Of a DNA stretch of 43,876 nucleotides, positions 1-9,570 are shown in pieces. The notes beneath the pieces were generated by a model. It saw nothing but the letters and a program-made list of their open reading frames with translations. It was not told the DNA's origin and searched no databases. Source of the stretch: JBBRYB01 sp038238115 (GTDB lineage: Bacteria; Actinomycetota; Actinomycetes; Propionibacteriales; Nocardioidaceae); assembly GCA_038238115.1 (NCBI GenBank), contig JBBRYB010000028.1, positions 1-43,876 of the forward strand, written 5' to 3'. Numbering within the stretch: position 1 is the first letter of the stretch; every line of letters starts with the position of its first letter. The position numbers and the translations under genes are program-made.

Positions 1-274
1 AACGTCGAGGAGTTCGAGGAGTTGGCGGATCACAGCAGCGGCTAGCCTCGATCTTTCATCGGTCGGTTGGCGACGCGGGCTGCAGACGCACGGAAGTGCC
101 TGCCATATCGGGGAGAATTGTGTTTGTGAAGACGTAATTCGGTCCGGTTGAGAGGCACTCCGTAGGTGAAGAATATCGCGGTAGTTCGAGTGTTCGTGTC
201 GAGGCTGGCGGCGAGTCGCTGATCTCCACCTCGGGTGCGTCGTTGCTGATGCAGACGGCGCGGTCAGTGGCCTG

Positions 275-648
275 GTGGCGGGTCTGTTGGAGCAGTTGGC
301 CCGGTGGCGCAAACCGTTGGCGGTTCATGATCCGGCCAGGATGATTCTCGGCCTTGCGGTCGCCATCGCCGCGGGTGGCGACTGCCTTGGCGAGGTGGCG
401 TTGCTGCGGGCGCAGCCCGAGCTGTTCGGGCCGGTGGCATCGGATCCGACGATCAGCCGGATGTTTGAGGCGTTGGCCGTTGATGTCGACGGCGCGCGAT
501 CGCGGCGATCCGGACGGCGCGCGAATCCGTCAGCGGGGACCGGCGGTCCCAGACATTGGCGCGCGCAGCTGTCTGTGGTGGTCATCGATCTGGACGCCAC
601 GCTGATCGGTGCGCACTCGGAGAAGAAACTCGCGGCGAACTACAACCG
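275..648 (+). pseudogene. IS1380-family transposase, N-terminal fragment
   Basis: The reading frame matches the N-terminal part of IS1380-family DDE transposases: a GGDC segment, LFGPVASDPT, and then VVIDLDATLIGAHSEKK, which holds the first catalytic aspartate region. After about residue 125 the similarity stops abruptly where the right side of an IS6 remnant begins, so most of the catalytic core is gone. The frame stays open some way upstream of the GTG at 275, so the true start may be further left. It cannot encode an active transposase. The family call rests on recognised motifs; the exact junction near 645-655 is approximate. Confidence 0.7.
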
Positions 649-649
649 C

Positions 650-1491
650 CGCCGGGGAACCAGATGGCGAGTGCCAGCTCATCGAAAGCCGTCAGCAGCC
701 GGTAATGGACCGGTGCGTCGGTGGCGATGTCGTAGTGGCCGCGTTTGAGGTTCTGGATGAACGCGTGCCCGGTGGCGAGTGTGCGTGCGGATCTGAATGT
801 CTTGAGGCCACGCATCGGTCGGAGCCGGGCTTTGAGCCGGCCATGGTCTGCTTCGACTCTGTTGTTGGCGTACTGCTCGGTGTTGTGCAGGGCGGCCGGG
901 ATGAGCTCGTCGAGGACTCTCGGGTAGGCCAGTGCCCGGTCGGTGGTCACCTGGACCGGGACGGCGCCGGTGGCAAGGGCTCGGTTGAAGAAGGTCCGCG
1001 CGGCGGTCAGATCTCGCCTGGCGGACAGCCACACGTCGATGACCTGCCCGAACTGGTCGACCGCCCGGTACAGATAGGTCCAACGGCCGTTCACCTTGAC
1101 GTAGGTTTCGTCGACGAACCACCGGCCACGTGACGACGGGTACGTGCGGTCTCGACGAACTCGGGTGTGAGGCGTTGGACCCACCGTTAGACGGTGACGT
1201 GATCGACGTCCACTCCGCGCTCGGCGAGCAGCTCCTCGACGTCGCGATAGGACAGGCCGTACCGCAGGTACCACCGCACCGCCACCGAGATCACTTCCCG
1301 AGGGAACCGGAAACCAGCGAACGCGGAGGCCGACGAGCGTGTCCTGACATCAGTCTCGTGCCCCGTCGATGACTGAACGCAACACTGCTTGTCACCTCAC
1401 GAGGAAGACGGAAATTAGCGAACGCGGAGGCCGAGGACGAGCTCATGACACCAGTCTCGTGCCCGGCCCGATCTAGCAACGCAACAGTGCC
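650..1491 (-). mobile_element. IS6-family element remnant (copy 1), broken transposase
   Basis: Read on the minus strand, the region encodes an IS6-type DDE transposase in pieces. The N-terminal part (WYLRYGLSYRDVEELLAERG) is in one frame and ends in a TAA at 1187-1189. The catalytic part, from RWFVDETYVKV to the C-terminal HYRLLTAFDELALAI, is in another frame after a shift near 1125. The catalytic Asp (VDET), the second Asp (TTDRA) and the Glu (VEADHGRLK) are visible. The end repeat GCAACAGTGCC lies at 1481-1491. The N-terminal end is present twice (see the repeat at 1310-1491). The gene is dead. It is the inverted partner of the copy beginning at 4449. Confidence 0.8.
1310..1491 (-). repeat. 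Duplicated IS6 left end
   Basis: About 90 bases of IS6 left end occur twice in tandem on the minus strand, at roughly 1389-1491 and 1310-1388. Each contains a GCACGAGACT core, a CCTCCGCGTTCGCT core and the start of the transposase. The inner copy has a decayed end repeat (CGCAACACTGCT). The simplest reading is insertion of one IS6 into, or recombination with, the end of another. Confidence 0.6.
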
Positions 1492-1599
1492 AGCTGCGGT
1501 TGCAGTGATGTCGCCAGACTGCGCGACCTGCGTGCCCTCGCAGATTAGCTGGGGACCGGCGGATCAACGAGGCCTCCCCAGCAGGCATGGGAGCTGGGT

Positions 1600-4242
1600 C
1601 TAGCTGTCACGGGGTGGGGTCGCTGGCCGGTGCTCGCTAGCGTCGATGACTGCTGTCTGGAGGCTGTGGCTCCTGCCGGCCTGGAGCGCTTGCTCCCAGC
1701 GTGTGTCCCCGAGCCTGGATCGGGCCTTGGCGATCCCCGACTGCTGGATCCAGCTTTCTTCCTTGTCGCAGTCACTGGGCCACAATGCCATTGACAGTTC
1801 CCGATGTGCGCCGAGCAGCCTGCCGGCGCGTTCATCGTCCCCGACGGCGGCGAACAGTTCGGCGTAGCAACTAAGTAGCCCAGCTCCCAGCCCTGGGTCG
1901 CGGGAGGCGAGGACGCTCGCGGCGATAGCATCGAGATTCACAACCCCCTCGGGCGCTCTTTCGAGGGAGATCAACACTTCGGTCATGTTGAGTTGGGCCG
2001 ACAGCATTGTTCGTTCGTCGTTGCGTTGATGGGCCAGCTCGGTAGCCTCCCGCAGCAGTACCAGCGCTTCCCCCGGCTGGCGGCGACGCATCCCAAGGTC
2101 AGCGCAGCGACCCAGCGCCCACGACAGACGTACCTCGTCCCCGGCCTCGCGCGCCAGCGCGATGCTCTCGTCAAGCATGGACTGCGCGGTGTCGAAGTCG
2201 TCCCGGTGGAACCACTCCAGCGTGTGCAGTGCCTCGGCCATCCCCTTCTTGTCTCCAAGCGCACGGTAGATGTCCAGCGCCCGCTGCCCGATCCCTTCTC
2301 CGGGATGCCCCCACATGTGTCTGGATAGCCCCACCAGCGCGTCGGCCATGGCGGGGTGGTGCTGGCCGGCGCAGAGGTCGACGGCCCGCTGCAGCCACTC
2401 TTCCGCCTGGGGATCGACCCCCGGGATGGTCCAGTACTCGCGCAGTGTCGCCGCGAGAAGCAGCCCGAGGTCGCAGCGGTCCGGCGTCGGTGGCGTCGGT
2501 GCACCCGGTTGCAGGCACCAGGTGAGGGCTTCGCGGATGTTGGCGTAGTCGGTCTCCAGCTGGTTACGGGCGGCCAGGTCGCGGGGGGTGTGCAGCTGCG
2601 CGGCCATGCTCTGCGCGACCACGGTGTAATACTGGGCGTGCCGACGGCACGCGTCGTCGAGCTCCCCGGCCGTCGCGAGCCGGTCCCGGGCGAAGGCACG
2701 GACGGTCTCCAACATGCCCACCCGCGGCTCGCCCCGATCGTCCTCGCCGATGGTGGCCAGACTCGTGTCGACCAGGTCAGCGACCAGGTTCCACACGTCC
2801 ACACCATCAGCCACCCCTTCGGCGACGGCAGCGATGGCATCGAGGTCGGCACCACCGGCGAACACACCCAGGTGGCGGAACAGGGCCTGACATTGCGGGT
2901 TGAGCAGGTCGTAGGACCAGCCGATCGTGTTCCGCAGGGTCTGTTGACGAGTCGGCCGGTCTATCCCGGTCACTTTGAGGTCCAAGGCCTGGCCGACCCG
3001 CCCCAACAGAGCATGCGGCGTCAGGAGTTTCGTCCGGGCCGCGGCCAACTCGATCGCCAACGGCAGCCCGTCCAGGCGGCGACATATCGCCGCCACATCG
3101 GCCGCATTGTCGGGCTGGAGGCTGAAGGAGGCTTTCACGGCCTGCGCGCGCTGCGCGAACAGCTGCACCGCGCCGGACCGTTGCGTCTCCTCCCACGAGG
3201 CATCGTCGGGCAGCTCCAGCGGAGGAACCGCATGCTGCAGCTCACCATCCAGGCTCAACGGTCGCCGCGACGTTGCCAGCACAACCATGCTCGGTGCCTG
3301 TTGTCTCAGTTCGGCCACCACGGCGTCCGCGCCACCCAGTTGTTCGAGGTTGTCCAACACCACCAGCGCGGAGTGGTGCGCCACATATTGGAAGAAGCCC
3401 GGTAGAACCCGCGCGTCGGGAGGTACATCCATCGCCTCGGCGATCGACGTCCACATCACCTCGGCCGTGGTCACCGCCGCCAACTGCACGAAGAACACCC
3501 CGTCGGGGAACGAGTTCACGAGCCGTTCCGCCACACTCACCGCCAGCCGGGTCTTCCCCGAACCACCCGGACCGGTCAACGTCACCAACCGCACCCCCGG
3601 TGAAGCCAGCAACGCCGTGAGCTCGGCCAGCTCGCCGTCACGGCCCACCAGCGGGGTCGCCGAGACCGGCAGGCTGGACGCCGCACCCAGCGCCTTCAGG
3701 GCCGGGAACTCCGATCGCAGCCCCTCGATGGTGAGCTGAAACAAATGCTCCGGCATCGGGAGGTCCTTTAGGCGGTGGCTGCCCAGGTCACGCAGCCCGA
3801 CCCCACCCGGCAGACCGCCACCCACCAGCTCCGCGGTCGCCGCGGACAGCACCACCTGTCCACCATGTGCCGCGCCCGCGATCCGCGCCGCCCGGTGCAC
3901 ATCCATCCCGACATACCCGCCGTCATGCACCATCGGCGACCCGGTATGGATACCCACCCGCACCCGCACCTGCTCACCGGCCGGCCACGGGTACACCGCC
4001 AGCTCCCGCTCCGCGTCAGCGGCCGCGCCGACGGCGCCGATCGCAGTCGGGAACGCGACGAAGAAACTGTCCCCCTCGGTACCCAACTCGATGCCGCCCT
4101 GGTCTGCCCAGGATGCCCGCAACACCCGCCGTTGGCCATCCAACGCATCCGCATACGCCGCACCAAGCCGCGACAACAACACCGTCGAACCCTCAATGTC
4201 GGAGAACAACAGCGAAACAGTCCCCGACGGCAGATCAGCCAT
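1600..4242 (-). CDS. Class III nucleotide cyclase / P-loop ATPase / TPR regulator
   Basis: A large multidomain signalling protein of 880 residues from the chosen ATG at 4242; a GTG at 4278 would add 12. Residues 1-180 are a class III adenylate/guanylate cyclase domain with the metal-binding aspartates visible in FSDIEGST and in TEGDSFFVAF. An NB-ARC-like ATPase follows, with the P-loop TGPGGSGKTRL, a Walker B-like ALVVLDNLEQL and a GLPLAIELAAAR motif. The C-terminal third is helical and TPR-like. This architecture is common in actinomycetes and is thought to link ATP or peptide sensing to cyclic nucleotide production. The start at 4242 matches the usual MADLPSGTV opening, but its ribosome-binding site is weak. 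The gene is intact although it lies between two inverted IS6 remnants. Confidence 0.85.
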   Translation of the reverse strand: MADLPSGTVSLLFSDIEGSTVLLSRLGAAYADALDGQRRVLRASWADQGGIELGTEGDSFFVAFPTAIGAVGAAADAERELAVYPWPAGEQVRVRVGIHTGSPMVHDGGYVGMDVHRAARIAGAAHGGQVVLSAATAELVGGGLPGGVGLRDLGSHRLKDLPMPEHLFQLTIEGLRSEFPALKALGAASSLPVSATPLVGRDGELAELTALLASPGVRLVTLTGPGGSGKTRLAVSVAERLVNSFPDGVFFVQLAAVTTAEVMWTSIAEAMDVPPDARVLPGFFQYVAHHSALVVLDNLEQLGGADAVVAELRQQAPSMVVLATSRRPLSLDGELQHAVPPLELPDDASWEETQRSGAVQLFAQRAQAVKASFSLQPDNAADVAAICRRLDGLPLAIELAAARTKLLTPHALLGRVGQALDLKVTGIDRPTRQQTLRNTIGWSYDLLNPQCQALFRHLGVFAGGADLDAIAAVAEGVADGVDVWNLVADLVDTSLATIGEDDRGEPRVGMLETVRAFARDRLATAGELDDACRRHAQYYTVVAQSMAAQLHTPRDLAARNQLETDYANIREALTWCLQPGAPTPPTPDRCDLGLLLAATLREYWTIPGVDPQAEEWLQRAVDLCAGQHHPAMADALVGLSRHMWGHPGEGIGQRALDIYRALGDKKGMAEALHTLEWFHRDDFDTAQSMLDESIALAREAGDEVRLSWALGRCADLGMRRRQPGEALVLLREATELAHQRNDERTMLSAQLNMTEVLISLERAPEGVVNLDAIAASVLASRDPGLGAGLLSCYAELFAAVGDDERAGRLLGAHRELSMALWPSDCDKEESWIQQSGIAKARSRLGDTRWEQALQAGRSHSLQTAVIDASEHRPATPPRDS

Positions 4243-4448
4243 ATCCCATGATCGACCCAACTCGGCAGCCAGCACCACACTCTGGATCCACCCGGTTGAG
4301 CATCGTTGACCGGGCGGTCACCCGGGCAGGACACGTCGCAACGGGACCCCGCCCGGCCGAACCCCGAGCCGCCGTCCTCCGTACCCCGGCAAGGAGGAGC
4401 TCTGTTGGACGACTTACCAAGCACGCTAGTCACTGAGCGGGACCGATA

Positions 4449-5033
4449 GCACTGTTGCGTTCAGCCATTGGATCGGGCACGAGACTGGTGTCATGACCGC
4501 GTCTTCGACCTCCGCGTTTGCTGTTTTCGGTTCCCTCGCGGAATGATCGAGGTGGCGGTGCTGGTGGTACCTGCGGTATGGCCTATCCTACCGCTACGTC
4601 GAGGAGCTGCTCGCCGAGCGTGGCCTCGCGGTCGATCATGTCACCGTCTACCGCTGGTCCAACGGTTTCACACTCGAGTTCGTCGAAGCGGCACGGACCT
4701 GCCGTCACGTGCCTGGTGGCCGCTGGTGGTCGACGAAACCTACGTCAAGGTCAACGGACGTACCTCTTCCGGGCCATCGACCAATACGGGCAGGTCATCG
4801 ACGTGTGGCTGTCCGCCAGACGCGACCTGACCGCCGCTCAAATCTTCTTCATCCAGGCACTCGCGACCGGCGCCGTGCCTGTCGAGGTCACCACAGACCG
4901 GGCACCGATCTACCCGCGGATTCTTGACGAGCTGGTCCCCGGCGCCCTGAACCCGACAGAGCAATACGCGAACAACACGATCGAAGCCGACCATGGCCGG
5001 CTCAAAGCCAGGCTCCGACCCATGCGTGGACTC
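4449..5033 (+). mobile_element. IS6-family element remnant (copy 2), truncated
   Basis: It starts with the end repeat GCACTGTTGC at 4449-4458, the inverse of the repeat closing copy 1. The transposase follows in several frames: an N-terminal WYLRYGLSYR-like segment, then VVDETYVKVNG, then a frame change into TYLFRAIDQYGQVIDVWLS and onward to IEADHGRLKARLRPMRGLK, where it stops. The C-terminal quarter and the right end are replaced by an IS3 fragment. Small deletions have destroyed the frame, so the gene is inactive. Confidence 0.8.
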
Positions 5034-5250
5034 AAGTTCGGCCTGGTCGGCCTTCACCCAGTTGCCCAACGTGGTGTCGTTTGATCCCCAGATCTCGCGC
5101 GACCGCAGCGACCGTCTTGTCGCTGGCCACGAACCAGCTCGACAGCCTGCTCACGGAACTCAGGTGAGTACTTGCTCGGTCGGGCCATCAGGGCCGCCTT
5201 CCTCGGGCGCTACGCCCAACATGAAGGTGTCCACCGAACCGGGTCAACTC
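5031..5250 (-). pseudogene. IS3-family OrfA fragment
   Basis: The minus strand encodes the start of an IS3-family OrfA (MARPSKYSPEFREQAVELV), then a frameshift into VAAVARDLGIK and TLGNWVKADQAELE, the helix-turn-helix part. It then runs directly into IS6 copy 2. The bases beyond 5225 resemble an IS3 terminal region. There is no OrfB. This element, or a recombination through it, probably removed the end of IS6 copy 2. Confidence 0.65.
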
Positions 5251-5611
5251 CATGCTGGCGACTGGTGCCGATCCTGCATCGAGACGGCGAGCTCGACTTG
5301 ACCGAAGTCAGTTCCACCGATTCATCGAGAGTTGCGGCCCTCTTGGCCCGGTCAGCGCACGAAATGCTCGCGGCTTCCTTGGTGACCCTTGCGCTGGCTC
5401 GTCGTCAACCTATCTTCGCACATATGCCAGGGAACGAGCCGATCCGGTGATCGACATACCGCTATGGGAACATTTCATGTGTGAGAGATGTGTTGAGCTA
5501 TTCAAAGCCATTGATTATTCAAACGCGCGGCTTGGACAGAATGGGCGGCGGGGGCATAAGGTGATCGGTGCAGCATGATAGTGCGGGCGGATCGGGACCC
5601 GTTCAGGCGAC
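5251..5611 (+). other. Gap without a recognised gene
   Basis: Between the IS3 remnant and the MFS gene lies a stretch with one open frame of about 108 codons (5252-5578) that I do not recognise. It lacks a convincing ribosome-binding site and has ordinary composition. Around 5485-5530 the DNA is AT-richer than its surroundings and contains two copies of TATTCAAA-like sequence, which may be promoter DNA for the transporter. I see no clear operator. Confidence 0.3.
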
Positions 5612-5629
5612 ATGACCGAGGAGACGCAG

Positions 5630-7126
5630 ATGGCTTCAGGTGTTGAGACGGGGCGGATCACGACGGATATTCCGGCCCGGATGGACAGGTTGTCGTGGGC
5701 TCGTTGGCACTGGCTGATCGTCGCCGGGCTGGGGACCGTGTGGATCCTGGACGGGATCGAGGTCACGATCGTCGGCTCGATGTCGGATGCGCTCAAGCCG
5801 TCGAGCACCGGTTTGGGTCTCACGAGCTCTGACATCGGTCTTGCCGGTGCGGTGTACGTGGCGGGGGCCTGCCTCGGGGCACTGTTCTTTGGTCAGCTGA
5901 CTGACCGGTTCGGCCGCAAGAAGCTTTTTATGCTGACGCTCGCCTTCTACACGATCGCGACAGTTCTGACGGCGTTCTCGATGAGTCCGCTGTGGTACTT
6001 CGCCTGCCGGTTCCTGACCGGGGCCGGTATCGGTGGCGAGTACGCTGCGATCAACTCGGCCATCGACGAGCTGATCCCCGCGAAGTATCGGGGCAGAGTC
6101 GATATTGCGATCAACGGGTCCTTTTGGGTTGGCGCCGGAGCCGGAGCGCTGCTCACGATCCCGCTGCTCGACCCGACCGTGATCGACCAGGGCATCGGAT
6201 GGCGACTTGCCTTCGCAATTGGGGCCGTGCTCGCGGTCGGAGTGCTTTTCGTTCGGCGGTACGTCCCGGAGAGTCCGCGCTGGCTGTATATCCACGGCCG
6301 TCAAGACGAGGGCGAGAAGATCGTTGAGGACATCGAACGAAGGGTGGCCGAAGAGACCGGGCGCGAACTGCCGTCGGTTTCCGAGACCATCACGATTCGT
6401 CAACGGAAAACCATCGGGTTGCCGCTCATCGCAAAGACCGTATTTACGATGTATCCGAAGCGGACGGTGCTCTGCCTCTCGTTGTTCATCGGTCAGGCCT
6501 TCCTCTACAACGCCTTCTTCTTCACCTACGGAGATTCTCTCAGCACGTTCCTCGGGGTGGGCCAGACTGGTTACTACATTGCGGCGTTCGCTGCCAGCAA
6601 TTTCTTAGGCGCACTGCTGCTCTCCCAGCTGTTCGACACCGTGGGACGAGTCAAGATGATCGCCGCGACGTACATTATCTCCGGCGTGCTCCTCGGAATC
6701 GCCGGTTTCTTCCTCGGTTCGTTCACCGCGGTCACGTTGACGGCGATGGGGATGTTGATCTTCTTCTTCGCCTCAGCCGGTGCGAGCGCAGCCTATTTGA
6801 CCGCTAGTGAGGTGTTTCCGATGGAGACGCGCGCGCTGTGTATCGCTTTCTTCTACGCGGTCGGCACAGCGGCTGGCGGAATCGCCGGGCCGTTGTATTT
6901 CGGGCACCTCATCGACAACGCCACGGCGAGCGGAGACATCACCGGCATCGCCCCCGGGTACTTCGTTGGTGCTGTGCTGATGGTGGCTGGAGGAATCGTC
7001 GCCATCTTCCTCGGCGTGCATGCTGAACGCCAGACGCTGGAGAACATCGCCACACCGCTGACGGCCGAGGACGCTGACGCTCCTCCCAAGGGCGGACGAA
7101 GCGAGCCAACGCCCGCGCCGGCCTGA
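5630..7126 (+). CDS. MFS transporter, sugar/aromatic-acid porter type
   Basis: A 498-residue major facilitator superfamily permease, predicted to have 12 transmembrane helices and to act by proton symport in the inner membrane. The signature loop between helices 2 and 3 is visible as GQLTDRFGRKKLF. It is followed by RFLTGAGIGGEYAAINS and the conserved PESPRWL after helix 6, all typical of the sugar porter and aromatic-acid symporter branch. The ATG at 5630 is preceded by GAGGAG at a good spacing, so I prefer it to the ATG at 5612. The substrate cannot be read from the sequence. The gene is intact and stands alone between mobile-element remnants, so it may have arrived with them. Confidence 0.85.
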   Translation: MASGVETGRITTDIPARMDRLSWARWHWLIVAGLGTVWILDGIEVTIVGSMSDALKPSSTGLGLTSSDIGLAGAVYVAGACLGALFFGQLTDRFGRKKLFMLTLAFYTIATVLTAFSMSPLWYFACRFLTGAGIGGEYAAINSAIDELIPAKYRGRVDIAINGSFWVGAGAGALLTIPLLDPTVIDQGIGWRLAFAIGAVLAVGVLFVRRYVPESPRWLYIHGRQDEGEKIVEDIERRVAEETGRELPSVSETITIRQRKTIGLPLIAKTVFTMYPKRTVLCLSLFIGQAFLYNAFFFTYGDSLSTFLGVGQTGYYIAAFAASNFLGALLLSQLFDTVGRVKMIAATYIISGVLLGIAGFFLGSFTAVTLTAMGMLIFFFASAGASAAYLTASEVFPMETRALCIAFFYAVGTAAGGIAGPLYFGHLIDNATASGDITGIAPGYFVGAVLMVAGGIVAIFLGVHAERQTLENIATPLTAEDADAPPKGGRSEPTPAPA

Positions 7127-7139
7127 CCTGCTGTCAGGC
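7121..7139. terminator. Stem-loop at the end of the MFS gene
   Basis: GCCTGAC and GTCAGGC form perfect 7-bp arms around a 5-base loop, overlapping the MFS stop codon at 7124-7126. A short T-containing stretch follows. It could terminate both the MFS gene and leftward transcription of the recombinase remnant. Confidence 0.5.
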
Positions 7140-7606
7140 GGTTTCGGCTGGTCCCAGCGGATGCCGTGGGTCTGGATGTGGAGGGCGACGGCTTCGAGCC
7201 AAGCGTCGTCGACGCCGAATGTCGTGGGTGATGGTCTCTTCCACGGTCAGTGACTTGGCGAGGAAGTCGCTGTGGCGGGGATGCAGGGCGATGAGCTCCC
7301 CCCAGCGCATGCCGGTCTCGATGGCGGTCTCGACCAGGAGCCGGTAGCGGTCCGGGATCGCTGTGATGAGTACGTCGTACTCAGCAGGGGTGAGGGTGCG
7401 GGACCGGCGGGCGATGACCTTCGGGAGTTCGGTGTGTTCGCACGGGTTGGCCACGATGAGCTGGTCGCGGACCGCTCGTTTGAAGACTGAGTGCAGCATG
7501 GTGTGGTACTTGCAGATCGACCGCGGCGAGAGCCCCTCGGCGGCGGCCCGGGTCACCCAGTCTTGAACCAGGGACGGGGTGATCTGAGCCGTCCCGGCGA
7601 GTTCGG
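7140..7606 (-). pseudogene. Tyrosine recombinase (phage-type integrase) fragment
   Basis: The frame carries the core-binding and early catalytic part of an actinobacterial site-specific integrase: GLSPRSICKYHTMLHSVFKR, then LTPAEYDVLITAIP and ETGMRWGELIAL, in which the first catalytic arginine is visible. Reading extends upstream of the first start codon to about 7606, where IS3 sequence interrupts it. Downstream of VEETI the frame is lost, so the catalytic HxxR and Tyr box is missing. It is the remnant of an integrated element; no att sites are recognisable beside it. Confidence 0.7.
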
Positions 7607-7635
7607 AGACTCCCTACCTTGGGAGGATTCGAGTT

Positions 7636-8330
7636 GTGGGACGACCGAGTAGGTACCCCGATGGGCTTCGGGAGCGTGCGGTGCGGATGGTGGCTGAGGT
7701 GCCGGCCAGCGCCCGGGGGGTGACGTCGGAGCTGGCGGCGGAGAAAAAGCAGCTGCGCAAGGACATTGCCGAGTTGCGTCGCGCGAACGAGATCTTGAAG
7801 GCAGCAGCGATTTTCTTCGGGGCCGAGCTCGAGCGGCCCGGGAGACGGTGATCAGGGTTCATCGCCGAGCACAGGGACCACCAGGTGCCCGGCCCCGATG
7901 GTGGGGCCGGGCTTGGGCTGGGGAGTGGAGCCCATGTGCGAGGCCCTGTCGAAGGCGGGCATCGCGATCAGCCCGTCGACCTACTACGAGTGGATCGCGA
8001 GGCAGCCGACGAGGCGGCAGCTGCGCGATGGCTAGCTGGTGGAGATCATCACCGCGCAGCGTGGCGACAAGAAGACCGGGAAGTTTGTGGCCACGCTGGG
8101 CTCGCGCAAGCTGTGAATCCGGCTGCGCGGACAGGGCCACGACGTCGCCCGATGCACCGTGGAGCAGATCATGAGCGAGCAGGGCCGGGAAGGCGCCCGC
8201 TACGGGTCCAAACACGAGACCACGATCCAAGACGAGACCCACGACCGTCACCCCGATCGGGTCGACCGCAACTTCGGCGCACCGTCCCCGAACCGGCTCT
8301 GGGTCGCCGACTTCACCTAATGGGAGGGCG
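7636..8330 (+). mobile_element. IS3-family element remnant (OrfA and OrfB pieces)
   Basis: OrfA (7636-7851) begins GRPSRYPDGLRERAVRMV and ends with the leucine-zipper-like KKQLRKDIAELRRANEILK segment, but most of its helix-turn-helix is deleted. OrfB follows in several frames with internal stops: FIAEHRDHQVP, then ISPSTYYEWIARQPTRRQLR, VEQIMSEQGREGARYG, and RLWVADFT, which holds the first DDE aspartate. After that the match ends. The gene is inactive. It interrupts the upstream recombinase fragment. Confidence 0.75.
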
Positions 8331-8588
8331 GACAGTACTTGATCCGTGGCGACCGGCCAGGGTCCACTGAGACTTCACTGACCCGGTCCAGGCTGTGGTG
8401 GGGCTACCGGTGGGTGTTCACTGCATCAGCTTCACAGGATCCACGAGGTCTGGTACGTAGAACGGTGGCCCTGCTCGGTCGTCGAGGAGAGTGAACGGCT
8501 GGTGAGATGCCGCGCCTCGAGCGCTTCCGTTAGGTCGCCGCGCTTCCTCGCAGCCTCGGCCAAAACGACCCAACGAGTGGAGGAACGC

Positions 8589-8965
8589 GTGGGAATCACA
8601 TGTGGAGTTGACTGGGCCGACGACCATCACAACGTCGTGGTGATGAACGACCAAGGCCAGGTTGTGGCGGGCCGCAGGATCGGCACCGGCGTCGAGGGCT
8701 ACGCCGCCTTGCTCTCGCTGATTGCAGATCATGGCGGAAGCTCGGCAGAGACCCCGGTTGCGCTGGAGACCGACAAGAATCTGCTGGTCCTCGCGTTTGC
8801 GGTCCGCTGGATTCACGATTTACCCGATCAATCCCCGAGCGGTTGCCGCTACCGCGAACGGCAGTGTCAGGCCGGCAAGAAGTCCGACCACGGTGATGCC
8901 GCTGTGCTGGCCGACATCCTACGTACCGATCGTCATCAGCACGTGGACCGACCCGCAGCACCGCC
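8589..8965 (+). pseudogene. IS110-family transposase, N-terminal fragment
   Basis: Starting from GTG 8589 the frame reads GVDWADDHHNVVVMNDQG and ALETDKNLL, the RuvC-like DEDD domain of IS110 transposases. After a short frame disturbance it continues with KSDHGDAAVLADILRTDRH. It ends near 8965 where an oppositely oriented IS3 OrfA piece begins. The C-terminal transposase_20 domain is absent. No element ends were identified. Confidence 0.75.
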
Positions 8966-9004
8966 GCGTTCAGCGACAGGCTCGAGTCCTCTCCACGGGC
9001 TCCA

Positions 9005-9063
9005 ACCACCAACCTGACTGCGCGCTCACGCAGCTCGTTGGGATACTTCCTCGGTGCTGGCAT
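9005..9063 (-). pseudogene. IS3-family OrfA, extreme N-terminus
   Basis: From ATG 9063 the minus strand reads MPAPRKYPNELRERAVRLV, the unmistakable start of an IS3-family OrfA, and then diverges. An upstream AG-rich stretch would be its ribosome-binding region. Only about 19 codons survive. Confidence 0.6.
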
Positions 9064-9099
9064 GGGTCCACCCTTTCGTGAGTTCGGACCCTCCATCAA

Positions 9100-9556
9100 T
9101 CCCGAGGCGGTTCACCCTGGATCGCTCGGCACTATGAGCAAGCAAGCCAAAAGCCGCGGCCCAGTGTGGCTGCGCCCGTCCTGACGGCAATCTCGTGATT
9201 ACACGCCCGGGCGCCTCCTGAGCAGCTCGCCACCTCCAGCTCAGTTGGCAATCCTCCCCCCGCAGCTTCGGCACTCCAGCCTCCGCGCTGACACGCCAGA
9301 GCCGTCAATGTAGACCGGACGAACGACGTTGACAGCGACAAGCCCCGGCGTACACCTATTCATGGCGTCAGGAGCAGCCAATTCGTGATCCTGGATCAGC
9401 CTGCGCCTGGAGACCACCCAAATACGCGGTTACCCGTTAGGCCCCAACCTGGACCGTCGCGCGACGCGCATATAGACAGTCGTCGACCAAGGGGTGTCTC
9501 GGAGAGGTACGGTACGGCGTCGAACCCATGGCCGGTCCGCACGTTCAGCTGGCCGC
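9100..9556. other. Gap without a recognised gene
   Basis: No coding frame here is supported. Short open frames exist on both strands, but they lack family motifs and ribosome-binding sites. The stretch directly upstream of 9571 presumably holds the promoter of the PIG-L gene, though I cannot define -10 and -35 boxes. Confidence 0.3.
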
Positions 9557-9570
9557 AGTAGGAGCAATCA

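Noticed and set aside
582..1274. A functional IS6 transposase
   Set aside because: The catalytic frame is open for 230 codons, but the N-terminal DNA-binding part is in another frame with a stop, so the protein would be non-functional.
2356..3405. A 349-codon plus-strand frame inside the cyclase/ATPase gene
   Set aside because: Antisense shadow of an intact multidomain protein; no motifs of its own.
5252..5578. A 108-codon frame before the MFS gene
   Set aside because: No recognised family, no ribosome-binding site and no codon bias matching neighbours; left as a gap.
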